DNA of 64,000 bases from Phytophthora hibernalis (taxonomy: Eukaryota > Oomycota > Peronosporomycetes > Peronosporales > Peronosporaceae). Under the pieces are notes generated by a model. It was not told where the DNA came from. It was given only the letters and a program-made list of their open reading frames with translations, and ran no database searches. A program made the translations under genes and the position numbers. The stretch spans positions 186,001 through 250,000 of the forward strand of contig JAAKBF010000095.1 in NCBI GenBank assembly GCA_012656075.1, read 5' to 3'. Within the stretch, counting starts at the first letter, position 1. Each line of letters begins with the position of its first letter. Of this stretch, positions 45,164 to 55,961 are shown one piece after another.

Positions 45164-47087
45164 ATGGACGAAGTGCTGGGGGCAGCAATGCGTGCTGTTG
45201 CGGAGCTGGAAGATGCCAGCGACGAGGGTGACTGTGAAGGGGAGCAGAGCAAAACAATGAGTGAATATAAACGTCTAGAGGCAGCTGTAGCTGCAGTAAA
45301 CTCAGGTCGAATGTCGTATCGTGAAGCAGAAAGCGCTTACGATATTGGCAGGATGCGGATTCAATGACGCGTTGCGGGGACAGTTCAACTGGAAGCGCGA
45401 AACGGAGCACATCCAGTTCTAACAGCAGGCGAAGAAGCTGGAATTGTGGAGTCCATCCTCAAGAGAACAGACCGGGCCCAGTGTATGACGAGCCAGGAGC
45501 TGGCGGCTTTCGTTCGCAAGATTGTGGAGTCAAGCCCTTACGAACGGAGCATTCCTGCCAATTTTCCGTCGTTGCGCTAGGTCAACCGAGTTCAAGAGCG
45601 TCACAGGAAGGTGTTCAGCAAGCGTAAGCCACAGCGGTTAGACGAAAAACGCAACTGCCGAAAACATTTCCGTTTTCTACGACGAGCTCAATGAAACTCT
45701 CAAGCTCGTTCCAGGCTTCCGTCTTCACGCATTTGGAATCTCGATGAATCTGGTATGTGCGGACAAAGATCGCACAGAGATAAAACAGTATTGGCGTCAA
45801 AAGGAAAAGCTGCAAATACACAGCAGTCAGATGACAGGACAAATATGTCAGTCCTTGTGTGTGTGAACGCCGATAATGGCCATGTCCCTCCGTTTTTATC
45901 CTGCCGGGAGTGACCCTGTGTGAAGAGTATGCAAACAAAGCACTTGGTGGCTCAACATTTGCTGCAAGCAAGTCGGCTTTCATCACCACGGAGTTATTCA
46001 TTCAATACTTCGAGTGGTTTGCTGCCAACATCCCGGTGATCGGCCGGTTCTGGTAATAATGGATGGGTGCAGCGCTCATATATCCGCCCGGACCCTCGAG
46101 CACGCCCGAAATGATGGGATTTTCATTCATACTCTCCCAGCGCACACGTCTCATTTTCTTCAGCCGTTGGACGCGACCGTTTTCCTGCATTTCAAGCGTG
46201 AACTCGATAAGGAAATCGATATTTTCCGTGTGCGCAATGGATATCCTGCTACGAAGTACAACATGGTGGAGATGGCATCCATTGCTCTACCTCACTGTTG
46301 GACGAGAACACGTGTGGCTAGTGGGTTTGAAAAGACAGGGCTCTTTCCACTGAGTAAAGAAACCATGCTGCGTGGAATCAAAGGTGACGGCCCTGTAGAA
46401 AAGGCCATGATTCTCCTCAAGCCAACACTAATTATCTCCGAAAGAACACGCAATCGGCTCAAGCGAGACGGCCTAGATCCTGACACCGTGCGAGTTCTGT
46501 CGTTAAACGACTGGGATATGGTGAAGGCTCAAGAGCGTAAGAAGCCGAAGCTTGCCAAGCCAGACGGATTTATCAAAGGAGGAAAACTGATGACTGCTGA
46601 TGCTGTTATCTCCTGTATCAAGGGCAAAGAAGAGGAAAAGATGGCCAAGTTTGCTCGACAGCGAGACAGGCAAGCTGAAAGGGTACGAAAACAAGAAGAG
46701 AAAGTTGTTCAGAAATACCTCGCGGCGGAAAAAAGAGGGTGAGAGAGCAGCAACGAGCGGAGCACCAACTTGCGCAGGAACAACAACAAGCTGACCGGGT
46801 GCGTGCCCAAGAGCAGAAGAAAATGGAGAGAGAGGACACAGAAACAGAAGAAAGCAAACCAAGAACAGGCGAAGCAGCTGAGGAAAAAGGAACGCGTGCT
46901 GGTAGCCCGCGAGCTAAAGTTGATGCGCCAAGAAGACAAGTCGTCGGTGCTGAGACAACGACGTCTGGTTGAAGCTCGAAAGAGACCTAAAGTCGACCGA
47001 ACGTCCAGCCTGCCAGGTGCCAAAGAAAGGAGAGCACGACCGACGCCCTCTTCAAGAGCTGGACCAGAACATCGTCTTCCTTGGTGA
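45164..47087 (+). pseudogene. Pogo/jerky-type DDE_1 transposase, decayed
   Basis: Fragments in several frames give the plan of a DDE_1 transposase. An N-terminal acidic and psq-type HTH region comes first (MSEYKRLEAAVAAVNSGRMSYREAESAYDI). Then TAGEEAGIVESILKRTDRA, FPSLRWVNRVQERH-like sequence, and the catalytic core: VNADNGHVPP, PVLVIMDGCSAHIS (second Asp, about 46055), LPAHTSHFLQPLDATVF and WTRTRVASGFEKTGLFPLS. A long Lys/Glu/Gln coiled tail runs to 47087. The stretch 46014-46742 is open for 242 codons, but the first half is broken by stops and shifts, and the part around the first catalytic Asp is poor. TTCCGTGACA-type sequences near 45050 and in reverse near 47120 and 47305 may be worn terminal repeats. 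Not obviously domesticated. Confidence 0.75.
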
Positions 47088-47528
47088 CAACCTTGCTGTT
47101 GTAAAGTGTTTATATAGCGTCACGGAACGTGACTGATTTGGAGGGTCGAATAGACGGTCTCTTTGAGCCTCGATACCTCTGCACAAGTTAATGAAAAAAA
47201 TCAAGCAATACACCACCGTAGAGAGCTAGTCTCCTTTTTGTTTTGAGGTCCCTCTTACTTCGATTGGACCAGTTTATCATCATTTTCAGGTCGGCCCAAA
47301 ATTGTCACGGAACGTGTCCACTACGTATATCCCTTTTGACAGAAGTCGTGTGCAAGTACTAATCCGCCTCCAAGGTAGCTAATTCCTATTATTGACTGCT
47401 TGATTTTATCCAATCCGATCCCTCACAGTGTAAAAGACTGCTTGATCTTATCCAATCCAATCCTTCACAGTGTTAAATCCGAGGTCGAACAATCTGGATC
47501 CCACGTCACAACTCGATCCGCCCACATC
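47088..47528. other. Spacer after the transposase relic
   Basis: About 440 bp. It contains the reversed GTCACGGAACGTG motifs noted as possible transposon ends (47117 and 47298), and a near-duplicate TATCCAATCC.ATCC.TCACAGTGT.AAA at 47406-47435 and 47447-47476 just upstream of the next gene. Confidence 0.5.
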
Positions 47529-48786
47529 ATGGCCGCTGAGCAAGCCAAAGACCGCGGCAACCGCGCCTTCTCCGCGGGTCTGTACGCTGACGCCGTCGCG
47601 TGTTTCTCCGAGGCGCTGGCCGTCGCCCCCACCGCGCCTAACGCCCACGTCTTCTACAGCAATCGCTCAGCTGCTCAGCTCAAGCTCCGCAAGGCCGACG
47701 AGGCGCTCAAAGACGCAGACCAGTGTGTCGCACTGAAGCCAAGCTGGCCCAAGGGATACTCGCGTCGCGGGTCCGCTCTGTACGCCCTAGGGCGCTATGC
47801 GAACGCCTACAGAGCCTACCAAGACGGTCTGAAGCACGAGACGTCCAACGCGGGGCTCCTCGAAGGTCTACGAGCCGTAGAAGCCAAGTTATCGACCCAG
47901 AGAGCTGGTACCTCGCGTGGAGCGTCTTCCTCGCCCCCACGCCGCCCCAGTCGCTGGTTTAAGGTCTTTCCTGCTCGGCAGCAAGCACAGCATGTTCCAG
48001 TTGTTCCAGTTCGTGCTGCGCAGTCTGTTACTGCTGTGCTTCGTGAACTTCTGGGCTCCTGTGCTGCTCTCGAGCTACGCGGCCTACGCCAACTTCTTCA
48101 AGCTGGCGCTGGTGAACCACGCCAGCTACTTGGCCTTCACGCACAGCGTCCCCAAATGGAACGCCGCCTACGCGCAGCGACTGCTGCTGGATCCAGCAGC
48201 ACAAGCCTTCTTCTTCTGTCTGGTGTTTTGGGTCTCGGAGCCGCATGGTATGGCTCTGATGCCTGTGTTCCTGTTGGAGATGGTGCACTACTTCAACTAC
48301 TTGCAGTCGCTGCTTCAGGTGCTGGGACTGGCGGACTCGGCTGTGGTGACGCTGGTGACGAGCAAGGCCCTGGTGCCCCTCACGGCGCTGGTTATCAGTG
48401 ACCCGAGCTTCCCGGCGCTGGCCACGCGCGCCAAGTGGGCCAAGCTGTACACCCGCATGCCGCAGGTGGCGGCGAACATTGACGTGGCCATCGGCGTCGC
48501 GCTCGTTCTGGAGCTGCTCACGCCCTCGCGCAACTTCCTGCTGCTCGTGCTGTACTGGCAGGTGCTGCGCGTGCGCTACATGATCTCGCCGCAGCTACAG
48601 GAGGCCTTCCGCTCGCTGCACACGACGATCCTGACGCTCGTCAACCACCCGCGGTGCCCTGCTGTGGTAGCTGTCGTGTACGGAAAGATCCACGCGTTCG
48701 CCGTCAAGATGGGGGACACGGCTCAGCAACAGCAACAAGCGGCGTCTGGCGCTGGAGGCCTCGCCTCCCGCTGCAACATCATGTAG
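47529..48786 (+). CDS. TPR-TMEM33 (Pom33/PER33-like) fusion protein
   Basis: About 420 residues from ATG 47529. Residues 1-125 hold three TPR repeats of the STI1/co-chaperone type (KDRGNRAFSAGLYADAVACF, YSNRSAAQLKLRKADEALKDAD, KGYSRRGSALYALGRYANAYRAY). After a linker (ESWYLAWSVFLAPTPPQSL) comes a TMEM33-like membrane domain with several spans (LFQFVLRSLLLLCFVNFW; YAQRLLLDPAAQAFFFCLVFW; NFLLLVLYWQVLRVRYMIS), ending in a Gln-rich tail and CNIM. TMEM33/Pom33 proteins shape ER tubules and bind nuclear pores and reticulons; a TPR head would let it dock Hsp70/Hsp90. The C-terminal CNIM could be a prenylation-like CaaX box, which is inference. Two missing bases between the domains (near 47890 and 47960) make the parts appear in three frames. 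Confidence 0.75.
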
Positions 48787-49784
48787 ATAACGGAGCCGAT
48801 CGACTTGGTATGAGATCGCGCACAGGATGAATACAGATAGACAGGTGCTGAAAGGGGTTTGCGACTGGCGAGATTGACGTGGCCTATTGTGTTGAAATGA
48901 ATGTCCTTGACAGCTTTTCGGTGGACTTGTGGTGCAGTGTTTTGGTGCGTGTTGACAGCGTGGACTTGTTCCCCGTTGGATAGACGTCTCCACTTGCACT
49001 GCTGTGGGTCGAACGCATTACAGTCGATGTGAACCTCTTGAGTTATCAGTCATGAAGCTGGGCGACTAGTACAGCTTGAAGTGTACGATGCAGTAACGGA
49101 GACTTGTGGTGATACCGGTAGCTATTTGTCTGGTATGAAGAGGGAGATGCCTGCCTTCGACATACACTTGTCAACAGTTGGGGCTTGATTCATTTCGACA
49201 TCATCTTGGCGTGGACCTGTACATGTGTAGTGTCTGGCCTTCGTTGATGACAGTGGCGAGCGACCATTTCGTGTTTGGATGTGCTGTAGCGAGCACCATG
49301 TGAATCGTGGAAAATGTGACGGAGCGAGCCGGTTAGCATACGATTCAAGTGGCAGAGTCGCAGGATTTGCGTAGGGGAATAGCTTCGCACATCCTCGTTG
49401 CAGTGCACTTCAACGAGCACTTCCCGCCGATCGACACCTTCAACGTGGAAATGACACGTGTAAGCAAGAAAGCAAGAAAATATCATCTTCGCAGCAGCTG
49501 CGGAGCTCCATGCAGGCGCTGCGGATCCGCAAGATGACGGTCGTCGCCTTGTTCTTGAAGGAATGAGACGCTGCCATGCTGGACGTGTCGCTACATGAAC
49601 ATGTAGTGCTGGCTCCCTTGCTCAGGAGCGCTCGACGCAAATGAGCGCACGAAAGCAAAGTGTCGGGTTCATAAGTTGTCGTGTTTTCATATATGTGTCG
49701 ACATGCAGGGCCAGCTATTAGCAGACAAAATGGCCGATGTTCCTACCGTCTAAAGACTATCCTACTCGTTGGCTGCACGGCGGC
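48787..49784. other. Intergenic stretch
   Basis: About 1 kb between convergent 3' ends. No gene or repeat recognised beyond short frames. The near-palindromic CTACATGAACATGTAG lies at 49591-49606. Confidence 0.5.
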
Positions 49785-51015
49785 TTAAGCAGCAGCGACC
49801 GTGGAGAACGAGTCCACTCGGGAGCGTTTGGCCGCCGCGTCTACGTAAGTAGTGACGGACAACGCACGCATGCGCTTGGTCGGGGAGTTGATCGATGCGT
49901 CGTTCTCGCTGTTGGTCGGCGTCGTGCTGGGGGACGACGGAGCACTCATTTCGACAGGCTGCTGCTTGATCTGATCCTGGATCTGATCTTCTTCCTCCTT
50001 CTTATCTTCTTTGCTCGAGTTGCTGTTCTTGCTGTTCTTGCTGGCCTTGCTCACTGCCTTCTTGCCGCCCTTCTTCTCGTTGCGGTTGGCCTTGTAGAAG
50101 AAGTCCAGCAGCAAGCCCACAGCGTTAGCGTCGTCCACCTCTCCCTCCTGGTTCCCTTCTTCGTGCATGCGGGGCTTGAGCGGCACAGGTCGGGATCTAT
50201 GTCCAGGCGAGGGACGTGCATCGAACTCGTCCGTCGACACTGGCGGGTCCTCTCGGTTCTCCTTCAGTCTCTTGATGAAAGCCGTCTCCAGCGCCACAAG
50301 CTCCAATTGTGCCTGCATCATCCGCACGCGCGAGTCTGGCGAGGGGCTGCAGGGCCGGAACACCTGCTTGCCGATGCACTCGCCACCCGTGAACTTCTTG
50401 GTGATGCGCATAGGCTCGCAGTTGAGCTTCTGCGAGAGGTAGAGTCGCAGCATGGTGCCTCTCTCGAGCGGTAGTAGCCCCTCCTTGAAGTAGCTGGTGA
50501 GTTGTCCGGCGTAGCGACTCTCCTCCTCGGTCCACTTGCCCTTGCGGAGTCCCGGCCGGGCCTTACTCTTGGTGGAGCGACTTGAAAGCTTGGGCGTACG
50601 TACGCGCTTGACCGGCATCTTCTTGGGCTGCTCCAGCAGGTCGTCGGTCGGCTCCAGCTGCTGCTGCTCCGTCTTGATGGTGTACCGGTCCTGCGGGTAC
50701 AGCATCGAGTGCTGCAACTGTGGCTGTGGCTCGCGTTCAGGCTCGCTGATTGGCGCGAACATGGGTTGACTGGTGGGTGGGGGAAGCTGCCGTTGGGACG
50801 TGAGTTGGGGATGATGAAGCGCAGTGGAGCGAGTGTAGGAGCCGCAGGAGAACGCTGGAAGATGGTCGGCTGAGGTCGCATCGTGGCGAAGGACGGCACG
50901 GGAACGTGGGGGCTGGGAAGCTGTTGCTGGTGGAGCTGGAGGTGGGTAGAGTGTTGCTGGGGATGTTGCTGCTGCTGGGGGACGAGCCCTGGTGGATGAG
51001 CGACCGCATGTCCAT
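49785..51015 (-). CDS. Putative stramenopile DNA-binding protein (KWTEEE ... CIGKQVF domain)
   Basis: About 410 residues from ATG 51015. The N-terminal 110 residues are Gln/Pro/Ser-rich in two or three frames; two missing bases lie between about 50750 and 50900. A basic linker (PVKRVRTPKLSSRS) follows. The core (about 50530-50360) is LRKGKWTEEESRYAGQLTSYF, LLPLERGTMLRLYLSQKLNC, MRITKKFTGGECIGKQVF. I know this K-W-T-E-E-E ... L-L-P-L-x-x-G-x-T/M-L-R ... CIGKQ-V layout from oomycete and diatom proteins annotated as unknown or Myb-like. The K-W-T-x-E-E start looks like a Myb/SANT first helix, and the basic surroundings and Lys/Ser-rich C-terminus with nuclear-type signals (KKGGKKAVSK) suggest DNA binding in the nucleus. 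Function is inferred. Ends AAKRSRVDSFSTVAAA. Confidence 0.7.
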
Positions 51016-52674
51016 TTTGTATCTGTCTTGGCCTGAGTGAGCCGAATTGCGAAGTGGGCCGAGTTCAAGCACCGGCTGGAAACGTTTCTTCCCCGAAGGC
51101 AATGGGACGATTTTCATCCAATCGTGGATCGGGCTTCGCAATTGACGATAGCAGGGTTAATGTGACCGACAAAATGTTGCAGTAGCTTTGCTAACGTGCC
51201 CGGACAGTTCGTTCTATGTGTAGTGATATACACGTCCGGATAATGTTGAATCATTGAATGTACCCCTGCGTAAACTTTGTTGATCGCGCTTGGTGCGGAC
51301 CCCTAATGCCAATTTGTCCACTCTGTACAGAGATCGCATCGATCTTCTCGTTCTTACTACGCTTCACGCCCCACGTTTTGAATGAACTCCGGATAACAAG
51401 TATAGGAGGGAGATGTACCAGTCGGGCAGACTAGGTCTTCTCATTGTCGATTCCCGATTAACGAATGTCGCGCGAAGGTGACGTTGAAGTGAAAGATCGG
51501 CGTTTGTGATTGGCCACGGAAAAACAGAAGAGACCCGGCTCTGACTCCTTGCAACTTCAACAAAAAGAAGCGTTCGCCTTCCGTTCGAGACTCGAGGGGC
51601 GTACATGTAGCCTTCCAAGGTGAAGGTGTCGAACATGCCTATTATATATGTTTGGTCATGCTCGCCAACAACGCGCGGGCGAATCTCGTGGGCAAGTTTG
51701 GCAGCGGCGACTGGCACCACACCGAGCCCTCTCACTGGATTGTTGAAGAACGCTGCGAAAGGCGGTCAAAATGCCTCAGCCCTGCGCCAGGTTGAAGCGG
51801 ACCGCGCTTGAGACAGATCTTCGCCGCACTTTCGGGTCGATGTGCTGGTCTCCACCCATTTTATACTGGCGCTTGTGTATCGAGACTCCTATTAATAGAA
51901 ACGGGTCGCGATCAGTGCGGCGATGGGGATTGGGTGCCCGCCACGTGCTGCTGCTGTTGACATCGTGGTGGCGACAGCTTGCGTAGGCGAGGAGCGCTGC
52001 GGTCGGCCACCGCTTCAAGCAGGACGCGGCCCACAGGCTTCGCTCCGAGTATCAAGCTGATAGAGAGCGATGGCGATGACGGCGACTTCAACAGCCTGCT
52101 CTTGCACGAATCACCATTCATCTTTCCGGAAAAATGCGAAGCACCTGGCATTTTGCAGCGGATCCCTCGCGGCACGGCGGCGAGCGGAGACCATGGCCAC
52201 TTCAACTTCTGATCCATGCGATATATCGCTGGCGTACCGTAGATTCGAGTCGAACTGGCCTCTCGCCGAGCGCTGGCCACCAGTCAAATTCAACTTCGAC
52301 GTCCACATCGAAGTTCGCTTCAAGGTCCCGTTTCTGACTCGATTCCCTCGCCTACCCCGCTCGTCACGTCACCCGTTGCAGTCGCATTGCGCAATGTGCA
52401 GTGTTGAAGACACTCGGTCTTCAGAGACCAAAGGGAAGCAGGTCTTGCCTGCAGATTAGCAAGCAGCGGCTGCAGCAAGGAAGGCCCAGTCCACAGCTAC
52501 AACAAGCCAAGTATGACGGATTTGCACGAAGATGCAGCAAATTTGCTTCATCCAGAGAGCAACCAAAGTCGACGATGACGTTGAAAGCTTCGACTTGTCA
52601 TTCAAAAAGGCGCGACTTAAGTTATACTGGACGGACTACTAGATAAATGTGGAGAGCAATTGGCAATGGCGTCT
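51016..52674. other. Long stretch with uncertain minus-strand coding traces
   Basis: Minus-strand frames 51735-51364 (GMFDTFTLEGYMYAPRV, RRTLLFVEVARSQSRV) and 52330-52220 (FDVDVEVEFDWWPALGE) look mildly protein-like. I could not join them into one gene, and they lack a start and clear introns. They may be remains of one gene or chance frames. TACATGTA at 51602-51609. The promoter of the DNA-binding protein lies at the left end. Confidence 0.3.
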
Positions 52675-53428
52675 TCAATTGACGCCCTCGATACGTGGCA
52701 GGTTGATCACCGGCACTCGTGACGACACTCGTCGTTGCTGGTTCTGTTGCTGCTGGTAGGGCGAGTAGCGATGTTGACGACGCATGGCGTAGCGATTGCA
52801 TTGTGCACACGAGCACGACACTTCGCCAGTCGATGTGTTGCCGAGCCAGAAAACCAGGTCCGACCATGGGATCTCGTCCGTGCACGGCTCGCGCGACGGC
52901 TCTAGCTTGGCCCAACAGTGGATGGGCGTCGTCTGTTGTGTCGATGCCTGTCGACTGAAAGAGGCGCAACTTCCTTTGGTTGCGCCGCTGCTGCTGTGGG
53001 TGAAAAAGCCGGCGGGGTCCAGCTCCAGGAACGTCTCGGGCGTTGTGGGCCCCAGGAAGTTGGCGGGGAAGAAGAGCGTCGCCACGTCATCGGCGTCGTT
53101 CTTCCATTGCGCTGCATTGTCCAGACCCAGGTTGGTGTTCGAGACAGACTTCGGCTGCTTGTGCCCAGGGACCATGAGCATGCTGAATTGGTTGTGAAGA
53201 TGTGTACGCACGCGGCGGCGTAGGTCGATCTCTAGACGAATGGAGGGAGACTCGGCTTCCGCGTGCGCGAGAGAAATCGGGAGTGACGGAAGGAGACCGA
53301 CAGCATCGCCGCACCCAAGCGTCGCTCGTCTGCGGCTTTCCACGCCATGTCGTCTTGAACACTGCACTTGGCTCACGGCTGGACGTAACGTTCCTGGGTG
53401 TTACAGGTGAAGCCCTGCGGCATCCCAT
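52675..53428 (-). CDS. Hypothetical oomycete protein
   Basis: About 250 residues from ATG 53428 (MGCRRASPVTPRNV). The body is in a second frame (SIRLEIDLRRRVRTHLHNQF, SMLMVPGHKQPKSV, DVATLFFPANFLGPTTPETF, ELDPAGFFTHSSSG) and ends in a Gln/Arg-rich tail. The frames are separated near 53300 with the missing-base sign. No domain recognised. The repeated FFPANFLGPTTPETFLELDPAGFF section looks like folded protein, and the CxC pair (SCSCAQC) could bind metal, which is speculation. Base composition is like the neighbours. Confidence 0.45.
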
Positions 53429-53511
53429 AGAGAAACCACCTAATCAGACGAGTATTCGTGTGAACCCTCGTGAAGAAGCTCTCTCGAGGTTCGGCTGTCA
53501 GCTTCGAGCGA

Positions 53512-54025
53512 CTATATTTGTGGGTCTTCCGACATATCGCTCGGCGCTACGTTGCCCGAGGTGTAACGTGCGGCTACAAGGGGCCAGATAACTTGTTTGC
53601 GCCCGTGAGATGTGTGAAAACTTTGACTCAAGCGTGGTGTCGCTAGCCGACTTGTACCGCAGCTATAAGACATCAGAAGACTTTCTGGCCCTAGAAAACG
53701 AATGCTGCTTGCCATGCGCTCTTCACAGGGTTCACAATCCACTTCAACATGAGCAACTTCAACGTTGTGCATCAATGATATCTATCATGTTATGCTACTC
53801 ACATGACAGACTAACTGGATATACGCCTCTTGGTAGGCGAAGCGAGATGCATGTAGGGTTGACGAACGCTACATGTGGGTGTCCATCAGAAAAGTAAGCT
53901 AGCTTCTTGCAAGCAAATGCATCATACAAGCTGCTCATGTCTTCTAGTGAATCACGGTAGGGATACTTCACCGGAAGCTCATGGTTCCAATTTGGAAGAC
54001 GTAAGACTCCATCTGAAGACTGCAT
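53512..54025 (-). CDS. Small spliced hypothetical protein
   Basis: Exon 1 is 54025-53803 (MQSSDGVLRLPNWNHELPV ... RLPRGVYPVSLS); exon 2 is 53690-53512 (WPESLLMSYSCGTSRL ... SDMSEDPQI). The 112-bp intron has a GTGAGT donor and TTTTCTAG acceptor, and the codon phase matches (T|GG). About 134 residues, no family recognised. The start codon lies only 39 bases downstream of the next gene's stop on the same strand. It could be a separate short gene or a chance reading; the good splice signals favour a gene. Confidence 0.42.
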
Positions 54026-54063
54026 AATGTCTCATACATAGTACTACTACTCACTCCTTCATA

Positions 54064-55881
54064 TCAACCGTACAGGAACTGCGCCTCGCCCTTGAGCAAG
54101 CTGTCGCCAGAGCTACCTCGAGTACGGCATGAAGCTGAGTCTAACTCAGATTCGCTGGTCTCTTCCGGGTCATGCAGATGTGAGAGCGCGACATTATCCT
54201 TGGAAACTCCAGCCGAATACGACTGCACCGTGATGCTGGGGTGATTGGTTTGAAGCACCAAGTCCGACAGCACGTGCACGCTATCGCGACGGTAGATGCT
54301 GACAGAAACGCCGTGTCGCTCACGCATAATCGGCACCAGGAGCTGCGTGAATCCTGCTGCAACCTCACTCTTCAGATTAAGTAGCCGCAGGGGAGTGGCG
54401 CGACCAGTGCCTCGAACCGAATTGTGCAGCCAGTCCGTGAGCAACATGACCTTGGACTTCTCAGTGGTCCAATTATTCAGCAAGCACTTGATCAGTGGTG
54501 AATTCAGGTCCCCTGGAGGGGCTGGGAATGGTGCTGTCTCCTCCGTCCACTTGCCGCTCTCGTCATCGTCCACCAGTGCTCTAATCTGGTTTTCCTTTTC
54601 GTCAACGTCGGCATCAGCGAGTGCTGCGATATGGTAGTCCAGCTGCAGTGTAAGCCGAGAAATCTCCTCTTGAGCAGACTTGTTACACTCTTCTAATGCC
54701 TTCTGTGAGGCCACCGCAGCACACCACTGCACCTTCGTGTGACGCAGCATCTCCTTCGACAGATTATACTTCTCAGTCATGATCTGCACCTTGAGGGTTA
54801 GACGTTCATTCACCGTCTCCATTGACTCCCCACTGCTAGATGTTGTGTCCGACGCTGCTGAGCCATTGCTGCTATTGCTTCCCACTCGCTTGAGTGCCTG
54901 CTCCAGGATTTCTTCTTCAGCATTGCCTGATCCAAGGTGCGGGAGATCCATGGCCGCTCGGAGTTCGCGCAGCTCAGCCTCTAGCTTCATGTTGGTCTCG
55001 ATAAGTACATCACGCACCGTCACGCCCAACGCCTGCGGGTCCGCATCCTCCGGCTGTTGGGAGCACGTGCAGTCGTTCGCAAATGGGCGAGACTCGGCGA
55101 TCTTCTTATACACGAGGTTCATCGAGCGCAAACTGTCCAGCACGGCGCGCTCCTCCATGCGCTCTTCACGCAGCGTCTCATTGGCGCTCTGCAGCTTCTC
55201 ATTACGTTTTTCCAGGCGTTCAATGTGAGCGACGCACTCCGGCAGCTTGGCCGCCTTGCGTCGTAACGCATCTGCCTCTTTCCGCAGACTTTTAATCTCC
55301 AACTCGCGCGCTTCGTTCTCCTCCGACGTGGTCTGCAGACAGTGCTGTAGCTCTTCATAGTCCGCGTACGTGAACACGCTGGCCTGGTTCGAGTCGTACG
55401 TGGCTGCAGGATTCATCACGGCAAAGTTCTGCTGCTCTGCTGTATCAGCCTTAGCAGCGTCCTCTCTCTGCTGGTTCAACTCCGTCTGCAGAGCTCCAAT
55501 TTGGTTCTCCGCCAGCATTTTGGCCGCCTCTGCTTCCTCCACGCGCAGCTTCAGCGCGTCCTCCTTCTCCAGCAGATCTGTAACCAGCGCTGACTTGTTC
55601 CTGAGTTCATTATGCAATGTATTGGCCTCCTTCAGCATGTGTTTGCGGCTCTCTGTGACGCTGACAAGCTCCTGTTCGCGCGTCTCCAGCTCGGCCAGAA
55701 GCTTGGGCCGCTCGCGCTCCAACGCCGCCACGTGGTCCCGTAACGCTGCCACCTCTTCATTTAGAGCTTGGTTCGTCTCCAGCAGCTGGATACCGGCGCG
55801 CGCAGCCTTACGCAGCGCCTCCTCTTCGTCCAGATCCATGTCGAAGCACTCGGAGCTGCGAGCTATTGTCCGATGAGACAT
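54064..55881 (-). CDS. Long coiled-coil protein with HAP1/CDR2-like start
   Basis: Intact single-exon frame of 605 residues. After MSHRTIARSSECFDMD comes EEALRKAARAGIQLLETNQAL, resembling the N-terminus of HAP1/BICD/CDR2-type adaptors and the protein at 34-36 kb. Coiled coil follows almost without break to about residue 440 (LRDHVAALERERPKLLAEL, LRVEEAEAAKMLAENQIGAL, CVAHIERLEKRNEKLQ). The last 150 residues are non-coiled: PPGDLNSPLIKCLLNNWTTEK, LLTDWLHNSVRGTG, QLLVPIMRERHGVSVSIYRR. Length and pattern suggest a scaffold or motor adaptor; no enzyme motif seen. It shares an 80-bp region with the divergent gene at 55962. Confidence 0.7.
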   Translation of the reverse strand: MSHRTIARSSECFDMDLDEEEALRKAARAGIQLLETNQALNEEVAALRDHVAALERERPKLLAELETREQELVSVTESRKHMLKEANTLHNELRNKSALVTDLLEKEDALKLRVEEAEAAKMLAENQIGALQTELNQQREDAAKADTAEQQNFAVMNPAATYDSNQASVFTYADYEELQHCLQTTSEENEARELEIKSLRKEADALRRKAAKLPECVAHIERLEKRNEKLQSANETLREERMEERAVLDSLRSMNLVYKKIAESRPFANDCTCSQQPEDADPQALGVTVRDVLIETNMKLEAELRELRAAMDLPHLGSGNAEEEILEQALKRVGSNSSNGSAASDTTSSSGESMETVNERLTLKVQIMTEKYNLSKEMLRHTKVQWCAAVASQKALEECNKSAQEEISRLTLQLDYHIAALADADVDEKENQIRALVDDDESGKWTEETAPFPAPPGDLNSPLIKCLLNNWTTEKSKVMLLTDWLHNSVRGTGRATPLRLLNLKSEVAAGFTQLLVPIMRERHGVSVSIYRRDSVHVLSDLVLQTNHPSITVQSYSAGVSKDNVALSHLHDPEETSESELDSASCRTRGSSGDSLLKGEAQFLYG

Positions 55882-55961
55882 GTTAGGCCATGTTTAAGTA
55901 AACACACAACAGATGGCATTTGTTGTTAGTGATACGGACCAAATCGTATAATTTTGTGATA

